This document shows positions 1 to 14,125 of a DNA stretch of 14,125 bases, in pieces; position 1 is the first letter of the stretch; the number at the start of each line of letters is the position of its first letter. This DNA comes from an uncultured Chloroflexota bacterium (GTDB lineage: Bacteria; Chloroflexota; Anaerolineae; Caldilineales; Caldilineaceae). The notes below the pieces were generated by a model, which searched no databases, was not told the DNA's origin, and worked only from the letters and a program-made list of their open reading frames with translations. A program made the translations under genes and the position numbers. The stretch is taken from contig CAIRNL010000189.1 in NCBI GenBank assembly GCA_903879975.1, positions 1 to 14,125 of the forward strand, in the 5' to 3' direction.

Positions 1-909
1 ATCGACACGACGGCGCAGACAGTCGGTGAGGCGCTACGTCGCAGCGGTGTGATTCTGTACCTGGGTGATCGCGTGCAGCCCAGCCTGGGCAGTGCTGTGA
101 GCGCCAACTTGAACGTCTACATCCAGCGGAGCATCCCTGTTTCGTTGCAGGTGGACGGCCGTGTCGTCAAGACGCGCACGCGCGCTGAGACAGTGGGGGA
201 TGCGTTGAGTGACCTTGGTGTCGTCGTGTCGGGTCAGGATCGTGTTGAGCCGCCCCTGGAGACTGAACTGTACGACAACATCAAGATCGGAGTCACGCGG
301 GTGAGCGAAGATGTCACGATCGAAGAGGAGATTGCGCCCTTCGAGACCGTCTATATCGCCGATTCCAGCCTGTCCATCGACACACAGGAAGTGCTGGCGC
401 CGGGCGCCGAAGGCATCACGCGTACCCGCTACCGCGAACGATATGAAAACAACGAATTGGTTGGTACGACGCTGGAAGATCGCTGGCTGGCGCAGGACCC
501 AGCCGACCGCCGTATTGCCTATGGGCAGCGCATCGAACCAAAGACAGAGACCCTGCCAGACGGCACCGTGATCACCTACTGGCGCAAAATAAAGATGCTG
601 GCCACCAGTTACACGGCGGCTTCGGCGGGTGGGAACCGCACGCGCACCGGTGACGTTGTGCGCCAGGGTATTGTGGCGGTCGACCCGCGTCTGATCCCAC
701 TGCGCTCGCAGGTCTACGTGCCCGGCTATGGTATGGGTGATGCGCTGGACACGGGCGGCGGCATCATCTCGCGGCGCATCGATCTTGCCTTTGAGGATGC
801 CAACTATGTTTCATGGCGCCGCTGGGTGGACGTCTACCTGCTGTGGCCTCCTCCTGCCTACGATGACATCACCTGGGTCGTGCCAAACTACCCACCGGTG
901 CCGCAATAG
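1..909 (+). CDS. DUF348-G5-3D domain cell-wall protein, 5' truncated by window
   Basis: The reading frame is open from base 1, so the gene begins upstream; 302 residues are visible. I see the tail of one DUF348 unit (residues 1-30, with TVGEALRRSGV), a second DUF348 unit (about 45-90, with TVGDALSDLGV), a G5-like segment (about 97-175, with RTRYRERYENNELVG) and a C-terminal 3D domain (about 199-283). The 3D domain is intact: it has GIVAVDP, VYVPGYG, LDTGGG and RIDLAF, giving the three conserved aspartates D228, D250 and D261 (numbered from base 1). This architecture is that of YabE/Rpf-like secreted proteins that act on or bind peptidoglycan; the 3D fold is related to lytic transglycosylases of the MltA type. 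An N-terminal signal or membrane anchor would lie outside the window. The stop is 14 nt before the next gene, so co-transcription is possible. Family assignment is firm; enzymatic activity is inferred. Confidence 0.9.
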   Translation: MDTTAQTVGEALRRSGVILYLGDRVQPSLGSAVSANLNVYIQRSIPVSLQVDGRVVKTRTRAETVGDALSDLGVVVSGQDRVEPPLETELYDNIKIGVTRVSEDVTIEEEIAPFETVYIADSSLSIDTQEVLAPGAEGITRTRYRERYENNELVGTTLEDRWLAQDPADRRIAYGQRIEPKTETLPDGTVITYWRKIKMLATSYTAASAGGNRTRTGDVVRQGIVAVDPRLIPLRSQVYVPGYGMGDALDTGGGIISRRIDLAFEDANYVSWRRWVDVYLLWPPPAYDDITWVVPNYPPVPQ

Positions 910-923
910 AACAACGGATTCGC

Positions 924-3900
924 ATGACCCAATCGTCGTTGCGCCAACTGTCGGGGCGCATAGCTTTTCCACTGCTGTCGATCATAGTGCTTTTCGGCTT
1001 CGGGCTACGCGTCTGGAACCTGAACTTTGATCGCGGCATTGGCAGCCACCCTGATGAGCGCAGCACCGCCTGTTTCTATGCGCCAACCATTGCGTTGCCC
1101 GCCAATTGGGAGCAATTCAGCGATCCGCAGCGCAGTCCCATGAACCCGTTATGGGACCTTCAGCAGCAACACCCGCGCAGTTTTACCTACGGCCACCTGC
1201 CACTGTACATGGGTGTCCTGATGGGCGATCTGTTTCATGCGCTTGCACCCGTCGCCGATGCAATCGGCGTTGCAGATGACACTGTTGAACTGATGCAGCG
1301 CGCTGACAGTGCGTGTGATGCGATTGCCGTTGCTGGGCGTTTCACCATTGCGCTGCTCGACACGCTGACGATCTTTCTGCTCTATCTGCTGGGCAGCCGT
1401 ATCATGGGGCGTGCGGGCGGACTGCTTGCAGCGTTTTTTTATGCCTTCAGCGCGCAGGCGATTCAACTCAGCCATTTCTTTGCGATGGATCCGGCCAGCA
1501 CCACCTTCACCGTGCTGGCTGTGCTTGGCGGTGTGAGCTTCATCGAGCGGCGCAAGCTGTGGATGGCACTGCTCACCGGTGCGGCCTGTGGCCTGGCGAT
1601 CGCATCCAAGTTCAGTGCGCTGCCGGTGCTGGGCGTGCCGCTCGTAGCAGCGATTCTCATGGTCTGGCGTGCGATGCAGGAGGGTCGGTCGGCCGGCCGG
1701 CCGCTAGACGGGCGCGTGCCCTTTGTGGCTGTGGCAGCTCTGGCCGTAGCCTGGGGCGCAGCCTTTGCTGCCTTTTTTGTAACCAGCCCCTATGCGGTGC
1801 TGGATTGGGAGAATTTTTCGCGTGCTGTGCTCGTCGAGCAGGGGATGATGGTGCGTGGCGTCGCCGATTTTCCCTTCACGCGCCAATATCGCAACACGAT
1901 GCCCTATCTCTATTTTATCCAGCAGCAGGTGCAGTGGGGGCTTGGCTGGGCGCTCGGTCTGGTGGCTGCTGCGGGTACGCTCTATGCGATTGTTGAACTG
2001 CTTCGAGCGCTGTTGCGTTTTTTCGCCACGTGGATCGTGTTGAGCCGGCAGACGGCTACGCTGCGCTGGCCGTCAGATGCACAGATGGCGAATCTCGTGG
2101 TGTGGAGCTGGGTGCTACCCTATTTCGCCATCACGGGCGCCTTTCTTGCTAAGTTCAACCGCTACATGAGCCCGCTGCTGCCCTTCGTTCTGCTGTGGAG
2201 TGCGTGGCTGATTGTTGTGCTGTGGCGCGCAGGGGTGAGAGGTGAAGGGCAACAGTCCAGGCGCTGGGCCGGCCTCTACCGCTCCGCCGCGCTCCTCCTG
2301 GCCACGCTGGGCGTCGCCGGTGGTCTTCTCTGGTCGCTGGCCTATGTCAACGGGGTCTACCACCGCGAACACACGTGGATTACAGCCAGCCGTTGGATCT
2401 ATAAGAACGTGCCGAGCGGCTCGATCATTCTGTGGGAACTATGGGACGATCCGTTGCCCAAGAGCATTCCTGGCGAGCCGGGCATGGACATGTACAGCAC
2501 CGGTCTTTCGAACATCGACTGGAGTCCGTATGAAGAGGACACTGCCGACAAGTTCGAGATCATGAAGCAGAAGCTGCGCGAGGCGGATTACGTTGTCTAC
2601 AGTTCCAAACGCATCTACGACAGCGTCGATGAACTGCCGCAGCGCTACCCCATGACGAACCTTTACTATGCGGCCATGCGCGACGGACGCCTTGGCTTCG
2701 AGTTGGCGCAGGAGGTGACGTCGCCGCCGCGCCTCTTCGGTATCCTCTTTGATGACCGCCACGCCGACGAGAGTTTCAGTCTTTACGACCACCCGCAGGT
2801 GAGCATCTTCCGGAAGGCACGCGATTTGAGCGATGCCGAATATGATGCGCTCTTCCAGCGCATCTGGGAAGAGGCTATCCCTGGCTATCGTGGGAAGGAT
2901 TCGCCGCTCAGCCCTCTGCTCAACGCACTGGGACTCGGTAGCCAGCCAGGCAGCGAGACCCGTGGCCTGATCAGCCGAGTGATCGCCCTGCTGGGCGCCG
3001 GCGGGATGACGCCTGCCACGCCGCCGGCGCCCAGCGAACGTGCTGCGTTGACCTTCGATGTGCCGATCCAGCAGCTACCCCTCGTCGACAACTATCGCTG
3101 GAACACGTTCGCCAGTGAGAATACGATCCTTGCCGTCGTCTGGTGGTGGCTGGTGCTGGCGCTCCTGGGCTGGCTCGTCTGGCCGATTGCCTTTGTCATC
3201 TTTCGGCCACTGCGCGATGCCGGCTATTTTTTGAGCCGGACGCTGGGGTGGCTGCTGGGCGGCTGGTTGCTCTGGGTGCTCGTCAGCGCTGGCCTGCTGC
3301 GCAATACCGTACTCTTTGCCTGGCTGTCGGTCGTTGGATTGGCTATCTTGGGGGGCGGTCTCGCCTTCTCCCGTCGGGGCGAGCTTGTCGCCTATCTGCG
3401 CAGCAACTGGAAGCTGCTGCTGGCTGGTGAGTCCGTCTTCACGTTGGCCTATCTAGTTTTTATCGGCGTGCGCCTACACAATCCTGATGTGTGGCAACCG
3501 TGGTTTGGCGGCGAGAAGCAGATGGAGTTCGCTTTTCTCAACGGCATTCTGCGCAGCCCGACTTTTCCGCCGGTCAACCCACACTTTGCTGGCGGCTATA
3601 TCAACTACTACTATTTCGGCCTCTATTTGGTTGCATACCTGATCAAGCTGACTGGCATCTATGCCGAGGTCGCCTTCAATCTCACCATCGCCATGCTCTT
3701 TGCATTGACGGTGGTGAACGTCTTTGCGGTGGCGTATTCTGCGGTGGCGAACTATCTGCCGGTCGGCGCGGCGCGCGCCGAGAGTGAAGATCGAAGCAGA
3801 CAGCCATTGGCGTGGAAGGTTGGGTTGGGTTCGGCGCTTTTGGCGCCGCTATACGTCACTGTGCTGGGCAATCTCGACGGTTTTGCCCAGCTTGTGCGCG

Positions 3901-5690
3901 CGCTGGCCACGCTCGATCCGACGTCTTTTGCGTCGGCAATCCCAGGCCTGAAGCCGCTGGTCGATGCTGCTGCCGGCTTCCGGCTGGTTGCTACGACTGG
4001 CGCTACGTTGCCCCCGTATGATTTCTGGGCGCCGAGCCGCGTCCTGGAGTCGACCATCAACGAGTTCCCTTACTGGAGCTTCCTCTTTGCCGACCTGCAT
4101 CCACACATCATCGGCATCCCACTGTCGGCCATGTTCCTGGCACTGACGCTTGTCCTGCTGGAGAATGCCCGCACAGATTGGCGGCGGCGCTGGCGCTATG
4201 GTGTGGGTCTCCTCGCCACCTTTGCCCTCTTCCTCGGTGCGCTCGCCAGTGTCAACCTTTGGGAACTGCCGACCTATCTAGGGCTTGGTGTGTTGACCTT
4301 TCTGGTGAGCCAGTTTCGTGGCAGAGGGCGTATCGACTGGCTGGTAACGCTGGGCGCTGTTGTGCTCTATGCGGCCGGCGCCTACCTGCTTTTTTGGCCT
4401 TTCTTCAGCCACTACGTCAACGTAGGGGCCAGCGGTGTGGGGCTGGTACGCGAGCCAGACCCGGGCGGCCGCTGGCTGCTGATCTGGGGCTTCTTCCTCT
4501 TTGTGTTGGCGAGCTGGATTCTTTTTTTGATGGCGCAGCCGGCGCGAGCAGCATTTTTCGGGGGGGAGCGGATCAAGGCGGCTGGCATCGAGCGCGCTGC
4601 CAGCCTCTTGCTGCGTCGTTACAATGATTTGCCGCGTGCGCTGCATCTCCATCACCTGCTCGTGGCGCAGCCGAGCTTCGTCTATTTGGTGTTGCTTGCC
4701 CTGCCAGTGGCTACACTGCTGTTGGCACTGCTTGCTTTCCTGGCTGGGTGGAGTGTGATGGCGCTCTGCCTGGCCTTCCTCGGCATGGCGGTGGTGCTGC
4801 TGTGGCGGCGCGGCCAGGCGGCGGACAACGGCAGCAGCCTAGCCGCCGCGCTAACGGCGACCGGCCTGGCGATTCTGGCCGGCACGCAGGTCTTCTATCT
4901 CAAGGACTTTCTTGACGGCAGCGACTACTATCGCATGAACACGCTGTTCAAGTTTTTTAGCCAGGTTTGGGTCATCTGGGGCGTGGCAGCGGCGGTTGCA
5001 ACCCCGCGCCTGCTCAATCGGTTTTTTCCTGGTGCAGGGGCGCGGCTGCACCCCTTGCGCTGGCGTCATGCGTGGGGTGTCGGCTTTGCGGTGCTGCTCA
5101 TCGCCAGCCTGGCCTACCCGATCTGGGGTACGCCGTCCCGTTTGGATCAGCGTATGCCCGGGTGGCGTCCGGAGATTGGCACGCTCAACGGTCTCGATTT
5201 CATGCGGGAAGGTTCCTACGCCTGGCCGGATTTCAACAATGTCTTTGAGCTGCGCTACGAATGGGAAGCCCTGCAGTGGTTGTTGCAAAATGTGCGCGGG
5301 AATGCAGTGATTCTTGAATCGTCGGAGGTAGAATACTACCGTGCCTGGGGCACGCGTATGGCGAGCAACACGGGGTTGAGCGGGCTGAAGGGGATGCATG
5401 AGCAGGAGCAGCGCTATGCCGAGGAGGTAGGCTACCGCGATGGCCTACATCGTGAACTGTGGAGTACGCCGGATATTGCCCGGACACAGCAGATAATGGG
5501 TGAAGTGGGTGTGGATCTGGTGTATGTGGGTCAACTCGAGCGCTACCTCCATCCTGAGGGTGTGCAGAAGTTCTCGACCATGGCCGAGTTGGGCTTGCTT
5601 GTGCCCATTTACGGCAATGAGCGCGTGACGATTTACGGGGTGCCGGGGCGCCTGCAACAGCAGGCCGACGGCATCTACATTCCGAGTTGA
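924..5690 (+). CDS. GT39-like / DUF2298 (Chlor_Arch_YYY) fusion membrane protein
   Basis: This 1588-residue protein has two GT-C-like halves. Half one (about 1-730) has a first helix at about 13-30, then HPDE (42-45), the position of the acidic motif in GT39/PMT-type glycosyltransferases, further helices with H184 and D189 in a loop, and a soluble region at about 476-732. Half two (about 733-1588) is a complete DUF2298 module: GGEKQME (862-868), NYYYFG (894-899, the YYYxG signature), DLHPH (1057-1061), DYYRMNTLFKF (from 1334) and a soluble tail with HEQEQR (1492-1497) and YVGQLER. The second half matches the next gene in order and length, including the opening helices, which puts the junction near residue 730. 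ATG 924 follows the upstream stop by 14 nt with only a weak CGGA ahead of it. Likely role: transfer of lipid-linked sugar on the outer membrane face. The superfamily is clear; substrate is unknown. Confidence 0.9.
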   Translation: MTQSSLRQLSGRIAFPLLSIIVLFGFGLRVWNLNFDRGIGSHPDERSTACFYAPTIALPANWEQFSDPQRSPMNPLWDLQQQHPRSFTYGHLPLYMGVLMGDLFHALAPVADAIGVADDTVELMQRADSACDAIAVAGRFTIALLDTLTIFLLYLLGSRIMGRAGGLLAAFFYAFSAQAIQLSHFFAMDPASTTFTVLAVLGGVSFIERRKLWMALLTGAACGLAIASKFSALPVLGVPLVAAILMVWRAMQEGRSAGRPLDGRVPFVAVAALAVAWGAAFAAFFVTSPYAVLDWENFSRAVLVEQGMMVRGVADFPFTRQYRNTMPYLYFIQQQVQWGLGWALGLVAAAGTLYAIVELLRALLRFFATWIVLSRQTATLRWPSDAQMANLVVWSWVLPYFAITGAFLAKFNRYMSPLLPFVLLWSAWLIVVLWRAGVRGEGQQSRRWAGLYRSAALLLATLGVAGGLLWSLAYVNGVYHREHTWITASRWIYKNVPSGSIILWELWDDPLPKSIPGEPGMDMYSTGLSNIDWSPYEEDTADKFEIMKQKLREADYVVYSSKRIYDSVDELPQRYPMTNLYYAAMRDGRLGFELAQEVTSPPRLFGILFDDRHADESFSLYDHPQVSIFRKARDLSDAEYDALFQRIWEEAIPGYRGKDSPLSPLLNALGLGSQPGSETRGLISRVIALLGAGGMTPATPPAPSERAALTFDVPIQQLPLVDNYRWNTFASENTILAVVWWWLVLALLGWLVWPIAFVIFRPLRDAGYFLSRTLGWLLGGWLLWVLVSAGLLRNTVLFAWLSVVGLAILGGGLAFSRRGELVAYLRSNWKLLLAGESVFTLAYLVFIGVRLHNPDVWQPWFGGEKQMEFAFLNGILRSPTFPPVNPHFAGGYINYYYFGLYLVAYLIKLTGIYAEVAFNLTIAMLFALTVVNVFAVAYSAVANYLPVGAARAESEDRSRQPLAWKVGLGSALLAPLYVTVLGNLDGFAQLVRALATLDPTSFASAIPGLKPLVDAAAGFRLVATTGATLPPYDFWAPSRVLESTINEFPYWSFLFADLHPHIIGIPLSAMFLALTLVLLENARTDWRRRWRYGVGLLATFALFLGALASVNLWELPTYLGLGVLTFLVSQFRGRGRIDWLVTLGAVVLYAAGAYLLFWPFFSHYVNVGASGVGLVREPDPGGRWLLIWGFFLFVLASWILFLMAQPARAAFFGGERIKAAGIERAASLLLRRYNDLPRALHLHHLLVAQPSFVYLVLLALPVATLLLALLAFLAGWSVMALCLAFLGMAVVLLWRRGQAADNGSSLAAALTATGLAILAGTQVFYLKDFLDGSDYYRMNTLFKFFSQVWVIWGVAAAVATPRLLNRFFPGAGARLHPLRWRHAWGVGFAVLLIASLAYPIWGTPSRLDQRMPGWRPEIGTLNGLDFMREGSYAWPDFNNVFELRYEWEALQWLLQNVRGNAVILESSEVEYYRAWGTRMASNTGLSGLKGMHEQEQRYAEEVGYRDGLHRELWSTPDIARTQQIMGEVGVDLVYVGQLERYLHPEGVQKFSTMAELGLLVPIYGNERVTIYGVPGRLQQQADGIYIPS

Positions 5691-5697
5691 GAGACTT

Positions 5698-8294
<2,597 letters not shown>

Positions 8295-8298
<4 letters not shown>

Positions 8299-10148
8299 CA
8301 CAGAGCTTTTCGTCTGCCGGGGCGTTCCCGGCACGTCAGGCGACTCAAGTCCTGACGGTTGAGCATCTTTTGTACGCAGCGATCCTGCTGGCGGCGATTG
8401 GCGTCCGGTTCGTAGGGCTGGCCGACGCCCCGCTGGCGCCTGACGAAAGTGCAGCATCGTGGTCTGCCTGGCTGGCTGCTACGCAGACGACCGTGGCCGG
8501 TGCACCTGTGCCGGCCAGCGCGTTGCTGTATGGGATGCAGTCGCTGCTTTTCTGGATTGCTGGCAGCAGTGATTTTCTGGCGAGGGTCGTCCCGGCACTG
8601 GCGAGCACAGCGATGGTCGTGCTGCCTTGGTTCTGGCGAGCATGGCTAGGGCGCTGGGCGGCGCTGACCGTAGCGTTGCTCTTTGCCGTCGATCCCTGGC
8701 TGACTGCCTGGGGCCGGCGTGCCGACGGGAGTGCGCTGGCGATCCTGCTCGGCTTGTTGGCGATCACGGCGATCTGGCATTGGCGTTATGCGCCGACGGC
8801 AGCGGGTTCTCGGCGCTGGGTGTGTACGGGGGCTGTTGCGTTGGGACTGTTGTTGGCCAGCGGGCCGCTGGCATGGGGCATGCTGCCCATTGTGCTGATC
8901 TTTGCGGCAGTCTACGTCTGGTCGGGTGGTGGCCACTCGGACGGGCAGCGTGTGCAGGCGAACTCACTGATCTGGTTTGGCATTGGCCTGGCCTTGGGAG
9001 CAACCGGTCTTGCGTTGCGTCCTGAAGCGGTGGGAGCGCTGAGCACAAGCATCTCGGCATGGTTTACCACTTTGGCTGGCGAAGCTGTCAACCCCGCAGC
9101 GTGGCCCTTTGTGCGTCTTGTGCTCGATCAGCCATTGCTCGCCTTGTTCGGACCGATTGGCCTTGTTCTGCTGACGCTCGATGCAAGGCGCCGCAACTTG
9201 AGTGCGCTGGCGCTGGTGGTGTGGCTGTGGCTGGCATGGGCGCTGTTGACCTGGCTGTTGCCAGGGCGTCAGCCGGCCGTGCTACCGTTTGCCGGGCTGC
9301 CGCTGGCCATCAGCACCGGCTATCTGGCCGGGCGTGTCGCCGAAGAGAGCGCTGCTGGACTGACTTCACTGGAACTGTTTGCGCTCCTCGCCATCCAGAT
9401 TGTGCTTGCGGTGGCGGGCGCCATCTGGCTCGTGGCGTTGGTCGATAGCCAGGTTGTGAGCGACCAGCCCTGGTTTGCAGGTTTCATCATTATCGTCCTT
9501 GCCGTCATCGTCTGGGTAATGTACGGCTTTTGGGCGGGCTGGGCGCGCATGGCGCGGCTGGCCTTCTATTTCTATGGCGTGTTATTGTTGATGCTGACGG
9601 TGCGCAGCACCTGGCAGTTGAACCAGGTGCACGGTCTCATGCAACCTGACGGTTTCTGGCCGGCTAGCACGAGCCCTGAACTGCGCCTGCTGGTAGAGGA
9701 TGTGGAACGGCTGAGCAGCGCGCGGCGCGGCGATCCGAACCAGGCAGATGTTCTTGTCGTCTACGATGTGGCGCCGGACCCAGTCATGGGCTGGTATCTG
9801 CGCGACATGCGTGCCCTGGAACACGTGCGGGGTATAGATGCAAGCACCTTTCAGGCGCAGGAGTTCGCTGCCCGGGATGCACTGCGCTGGCCGCTCATTG
9901 TGGCGCCGACCACACGCAACGATGCGCTCGTCCTACCGAATCCCTATATTGGTAGCGACTACGGCGATGTGGTGATGTGGGATATCGCGATGTTACCGCA
10001 GCTGCCCACCGACGATGCAGCGCCTGATGCGCAGGATGCACAGCGTAGGTGGAGTGCCTACCGACGTCCACTGTTGCGCTGGTTCATGTATCGCAAAATT
10101 GAGGAACCGCCCACCGTCCAGTCGGTGACACTGTGGGCGGCGCGCTAG
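8295..10148 (+). CDS. GT39/ArnT-like membrane glycosyltransferase
   Basis: This 617-residue protein has a hydrophobic helix at about 23-40 followed by LAPDES with D50-E51, the usual place of the catalytic acidic pair in GT39/PMT/ArnT-type GT-C enzymes. Further helices run to about residue 435, with RRAD (R142, D144) in the position of the Arg/Asp loop motif. The rest is a soluble extracytoplasmic domain (about 440-617) containing VLVVYDVAPDP and WYLRD (500-504). That tail resembles the corresponding region of the next protein (VVAYDNDSAWP, SWYMR), so the two are probably related. It lacks the histidine that precedes the acidic pair in its neighbours. ATG 8295 overlaps the upstream stop by ATGA, a sign of translational coupling. 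The likely reaction is transfer of a sugar from a polyprenyl-phosphate donor to an outside acceptor; donor and acceptor cannot be read from the sequence. Confidence 0.82.
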
Positions 10149-10150
10149 AA

Positions 10151-10155
10151 AAGGG
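10151..10155 (+). promoter_or_regulatory. Ribosome binding site for the TIGR03663-NHL gene
   Basis: AAGGG lies 7 nt before ATG 10163, just after the upstream TAG (10146-10148). It is one of the few recognisable Shine-Dalgarno sequences in the cluster and supports this start. Confidence 0.6.
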
Positions 10156-10162
10156 TTGAAAG

Positions 10163-13675
<3,513 letters not shown>

Positions 13676-13677
13676 GT

Positions 13678-13728
13678 ATGGTTCGCAGCGGTACGCGGAG
13701 GTGTGCCGCTGCCCCTCGGTCATGCTGA
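13678..13728 (+). CDS. Possible 16-codon leader ORF
   Basis: ATG 13678 to TGA 13726-13728 encodes a basic 16-residue peptide, MVRSGTRRCAAAPRSC. It begins 2 nt after the stop of the NHL gene behind a GGAG, and its TGA overlaps ATG 13728 of the following membrane-protein frame (TGATG), the arrangement seen in translational coupling. It may be a real leader peptide, or the true N-terminus of the next gene separated from it by a frameshift or sequence error. It may also be meaningless; nothing resembling a known peptide is visible. Confidence 0.22.
   Translation: MVRSGTRRCAAAPRSC
13697..13701 (+). promoter_or_regulatory. GGAGG motif in the 46-nt gap before the last gene
   Basis: A full GGAGG lies 20 nt before ATG 13722 and 26 nt before ATG 13728, too far for a normal ribosome binding site at either. 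It lies inside the 16-codon frame. The rest of this short gap shows no promoter or terminator. Confidence 0.25.
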
Positions 13729-14125
13729 TGGAACGGACCGGACTTCGCCCGTTTTTGCTCGGCATTGTCGCCGTGGCGCTGGCCTGGCTGGGCCAGCGCA
13801 GCCTGCCTGCCGGCCTGGCCTTCGATACCTGGCTCTTTTTTGGCGCTGCAGCCGTGCTCTTCCTGATGGCGTTCTGGCCAGCGCGTTTTGACTCTTTGTT
13901 ACCGCTGCCGGCGCGTGGTGGTGGCGTGCGCATGGTGGAGGTATGGAGTGTCCGTGTAGCGGCCGGCCTGATTGCAATTGCTTTGCTGCTCACCCTCCAT
14001 GCTGCCCAGCAGTTTCACGACCTGGAACCCTTTGCGCCGGCTGCATGGTGGTGGCACCTGGCTGCGATCGGCAGCGTACTGGGCGGCGCGTTCCTGCTCG
14101 ACCGCGGGATGCGCCTGCGTACAGC
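13722..14125 (+). CDS. Multi-spanning membrane protein, 3' truncated by window
   Basis: From ATG 13722 (M-L-M; ATG 13728 is the alternative) the frame stays open to the last base, giving about 134 residues without a stop. Four hydrophobic stretches can be read: about 8-25 (FLLGIVAVALAWLG), 33-53 (TWLFFGAAAVLFLMAFWP), 71-88 (RVAAGLIAIALLLTL) and 100-120 (WWWHLAAIGSVLGGAFLLD), separated by short charged loops. This alternation, with arginine-rich loops, is typical of a polytopic inner-membrane protein. It follows the NHL gene by 46 nt on the same strand and so probably belongs to the same cluster. By position it could be a further GT39-type enzyme with an N-terminal membrane extension, but no acidic GT-C motif is visible in the part shown, so I leave the function open. 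The start is uncertain because no well-spaced ribosome binding site is present. Confidence 0.72.
   Translation, partial: MLMERTGLRPFLLGIVAVALAWLGQRSLPAGLAFDTWLFFGAAAVLFLMAFWPARFDSLLPLPARGGGVRMVEVWSVRVAAGLIAIALLLTLHAAQQFHDLEPFAPAAWWWHLAAIGSVLGGAFLLDRGMRLRT

Noticed and set aside
5022..5052. T6 run followed by a hairpin (GGTGCAG paired with CTGCACC at 5031-5037 and 5046-5052)
   Set aside because: On the + strand the T-run precedes the stem, and on the - strand the stem would be followed by A, so neither orientation makes an intrinsic terminator. It is inside a coding region.

Overview
The window looks like one stretch of a moderately GC-rich bacterial chromosome (about 60% GC by eye), most likely a member of the Chloroflexota. 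Two things point there. Two neighbouring proteins carry the YYYxG motif of the DUF2298/TIGR03662 (Chlor_Arch_YYY) family, and a TIGR03663-type protein follows; as I recall, these families have a sporadic distribution centred on Chloroflexi and some Archaea and are usually found together. The first gene is a DUF348-G5-3D cell-wall protein, which is bacterial and argues against an archaeon. The assignment rests on gene content only.

Layout, all on the + strand and almost gap-free: (1) 1-909, the 3' part of a secreted DUF348/G5/3D-domain protein whose start lies outside the window; (2) 924-5690, a 1588-residue membrane protein joining a GT39-like module to a DUF2298 module; (3) 5698-8298, a stand-alone DUF2298 protein; (4) 8295-10148, a GT39/ArnT-like membrane protein; (5) 10163-13675, a TIGR03663 (Agl23-like) membrane protein fused to a six-repeat NHL beta-propeller; (6) from 13722 and running off the end, the start of another multi-spanning membrane protein. 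Gaps are 14 nt, 7 nt, a 4-nt overlap, 14 nt and 46 nt, so genes 2-5 at least are probably one transcript. No tRNA, rRNA, CRISPR array, insertion sequence or convincing terminator was seen, and no gap between genes exceeds about 50 bases.

Taken together, genes 2-5 hold five GT-C-like modules (two in gene 2, one each in genes 3, 4 and 5). Each combines many membrane helices with an acidic motif after the first helices and a soluble C-terminal domain. The simplest reading is a membrane machine that moves sugars from polyprenyl-phosphate carriers onto an extracytoplasmic acceptor such as a surface glycoprotein or glycolipid, with the NHL propeller as an outside docking domain. The biochemical role of DUF2298/TIGR03663 is not established, so this is inference. 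The most interesting points are the split arrangement of the double-YYY architecture across genes 2 and 3, the NHL fusion in gene 5, and an odd junction at 13669-13730.
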